A stretch of DNA of 7,046 nucleotides, taken from positions 1 to 7,046 of the forward strand of contig JASHWY010000043.1 of the NCBI GenBank assembly GCA_030043835.1, written 5' to 3'. A program made the position numbers and the translations under genes. Below the pieces are notes generated by a model that saw only the letters and a program-made list of their open reading frames with translations, had not been told where the DNA came from and did not search any database. Source of the stretch: Thermoplasmata archaeon (lineage in GTDB: Archaea; Thermoplasmatota; Thermoplasmata; Lutacidiplasmatales; UBA184). Positions 5,940 through 7,046 of the stretch are shown in pieces (position 1 is the first letter of the stretch; every line of letters begins with the position of its first letter).

Positions 5940-6095
5940 GTGCCGAAGGAGAAGGGCAACTTCCGCCTCGTCGCGAACCAGTCGAACGACAACGAGGACC
6001 CCGCGGGACTCCGCCTAGCGAAGACCATCCGCGGCGGCGGCGAGAGCACCTACGGTACCAACGTGAGTCTTTATCCCGAAACACCGGATGAATAG
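5940..6095 (+). CDS. Possible 51-residue ORF or gene remnant, unknown
   Basis: The stretch between the membrane protein and the radical SAM gene (5804-6113) is otherwise empty. One frame, open from 5850 to the TAG at 6093-6095, reads well from GTG 5940: PKEKGNFRLVANQSNDNED and then LRLAKTIRGGGESTYGTNV (split). It has strong G/C third positions and a soluble, Asn/Gly-rich composition. Alternative starts are TTG 5937 or none, in which case it would be the surviving C-terminus of a decayed gene. A weak AAAGG lies 12 nt before the GTG. I recognise no family. It ends 18 nt before the radical SAM start, so it could be the first gene of that unit. Confidence 0.3.
   Translation: MPKEKGNFRLVANQSNDNEDPAGLRLAKTIRGGGESTYGTNVSLYPETPDE
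6069..6075 (+). promoter_or_regulatory. Possible TATA box for the radical SAM gene
   Basis: CTTTATC lies about 40 nt before ATG 6114, in one of the few A+T-richer patches of the window. A start about 25 nt downstream would give a leader of roughly 15-20 nt, consistent with the lack of a Shine-Dalgarno site before the ATG. It overlaps the end of the possible small ORF. Confidence 0.25.
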
Positions 6096-6113
6096 TTTAG
6101 TTGAGCGTTTTCC

Positions 6114-7046
6114 ATGTCACATCCTTTCTCCACCCTCGGAATTTGGGATCGAGTCGGGGACGGTCTTCCCTGGTACTTCGCCGTAGCAGCGGATCTCATG
6201 CCGGCGAAATACCTCCTCTGCCGGCGGGTCCCGTGCACTCTCGATCTGCGTGAGGCCACGCTCGACGAACTCTGGGCCGAACACGACCGAGCGACGGTAC
6301 GGTTCTTGAAGGTGTGGGAGGAGGTCCGCCGAAGGAACGTGCGAATGTCCGAGCTACCGCCGGCGGCTCCCTCGCTTCTCGATCTGACGGGCGAGCTGGT
6401 CGCACGGATGCTCTCTCGCTGCACCTTTTGCCGCTGGAATTGTCGGGTGGACCGTCGATCAGGGTCACGGCACGGTACGTGCCAGCTCGAGAGCGATTCT
6501 CGCGTAGCCTCGTACTTCGATCACCATGGGGAGGAGCTTGTCTTCCGTGGCAACCGGGGCTCAGGTACCGTCTTCTTCACCTCTTGCAACATGCGTTGCC
6601 AGTTCTGCCAGAACGGCGACATTTCGCACGACAAGGACAATGGGGTTCCCGTGACGCCTCGGGAAGTCGCCGCGATGGCCTGGCAGCTGAGGCGGGCAGG
6701 CTGCCACAACATCAACTGGGTCGGCGGGGAGCCTACGGTCCACTTGCACACCATTGTCGAGGCGATTCGGCTCCTTGGTAGACCCCCAAGCCGGGAGGAT
6801 CTCGCCTACGTACAGTATGTCTACCCCGGGACCCCGTGGCTCCCACGGCAGCCCGGCGGGGCGGGAGCCTACGACGGGGAGTTCAACGTTCCCATGCTCT
6901 GGAACTCGAACTTCTTCATGAGCCCCGAGACGATGCGAATCCTGCGACCTATCGTCGACGTTTGGCTCTCGGACTTCAAGTTCGGGAACGACAAATGCGC
7001 TGTCTTCCTTTCCCGGACGCCCTGGTACTTCGAAACCGTCGCGACG
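6114..7046 (+). CDS. COG1313 (PflX-like) radical SAM protein, N-terminal part (partial)
   Basis: 311 codons are present; the frame is still open at the right edge. The radical SAM cluster motif is SCNMRCQFCQN (C158, C162, C165, C-x3-C-x2-C), preceded by FRGNRGSGTVFF, the usual lead-in of COG1313 proteins. GGEPT (204-208) is the SAM-binding GGEP element. Archaeal-branch signatures follow: VPMLWNSNFFMSPETM (259-274) and VDVWLSDFKFGNDKCA (281-296). Upstream, CTFCRWNC and GTC (C103, C106, C110, C123) make a second cysteine set typical of this family. About 100 residues precede it, with no match I recognise. Between the GGEP helix and the WNSN motif there is about 35 residues of extra sequence (about 222-257). 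The protein is cytoplasmic and probably oxygen-sensitive. Members resemble pyruvate formate-lyase activating enzymes, but the substrate is unknown. ATG 6114 was chosen as the first start after the frame opens; no Shine-Dalgarno site is visible. Confidence 0.9.
   Translation, partial: MSHPFSTLGIWDRVGDGLPWYFAVAADLMPAKYLLCRRVPCTLDLREATLDELWAEHDRATVRFLKVWEEVRRRNVRMSELPPAAPSLLDLTGELVARMLSRCTFCRWNCRVDRRSGSRHGTCQLESDSRVASYFDHHGEELVFRGNRGSGTVFFTSCNMRCQFCQNGDISHDKDNGVPVTPREVAAMAWQLRRAGCHNINWVGGEPTVHLHTIVEAIRLLGRPPSREDLAYVQYVYPGTPWLPRQPGGAGAYDGEFNVPMLWNSNFFMSPETMRILRPIVDVWLSDFKFGNDKCAVFLSRTPWYFETVAT

Noticed and set aside
6314..6781. Plus-strand 155-residue ORF inside the radical SAM region
   Set aside because: It is a shadow of the radical SAM frame, which carries the CxxxCxxC and GGEP motifs.

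Overview
The window is G+C-rich and almost certainly archaeal. The main evidence is a four-subunit KorDABC-type 2-oxoacid:ferredoxin oxidoreductase operon, an HdrA-type flavoprotein start, a regulator with a bacterio-opsin-activator type HTH (HTH_10), and an archaeal-style COG1313 radical SAM protein. Strong Shine-Dalgarno sites (GGAGG, AGGAG, GAGG, each 7 nt from its start) are used inside the operon. A high-G+C member of the Thermoplasmatota fits best. Haloarchaea are less likely, because the proteins are not acidic and haloarchaea use a two-subunit KorAB. The taxonomic call is inference.

Region 1 (1-3087, minus strand) is one tightly packed operon read korD-korA-korB-korC-hdrA. Three of the four junctions are ATGA overlaps and the fourth gap is 4 nt. 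KorA and KorB form the thiamine-diphosphate catalytic part, KorC is the gamma subunit and KorD carries two [4Fe-4S] clusters. The last gene, cut by the window edge, starts an HdrA-like FAD/Fe-S protein. This suggests that reduced ferredoxin from 2-oxoacid oxidation, probably 2-oxoglutarate, is handed to an Hdr-type electron-bifurcating or confurcating module.

Region 2 (3088-3739) has no gene I can defend. It holds a perfect 16-bp palindrome, a GC hairpin, a short direct repeat and one low-confidence open frame.

Region 3 (3740-5042, minus strand) is a two-gene unit: an AroQ-fold chorismate mutase followed by an HTH_10 regulator whose GTG start overlaps the upstream stop as GTGA. The chorismate mutase frame never terminates where it should. 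A one-base slip at a six-G run (4625-4630) joins it to the frame that ends exactly at the regulator start, so a frameshift or an assembly indel is likely. Three expected active-site residues are also replaced.

Region 4 (5043-7046) runs the other way. A divergent intergenic region leads to a small protein with two membrane segments (5417-5803). Then come a gap with a possible 51-residue ORF (5940-6095) and the start of a COG1313 (PflX-like) radical SAM enzyme that runs off the right edge. I see no tRNA, rRNA, CRISPR array, transposase or defence gene. No wholly new system is evident. The most unusual points are the hdrA linkage, the degenerate and frameshifted chorismate mutase coupled to a regulator, and the cysteine-rich radical SAM protein.
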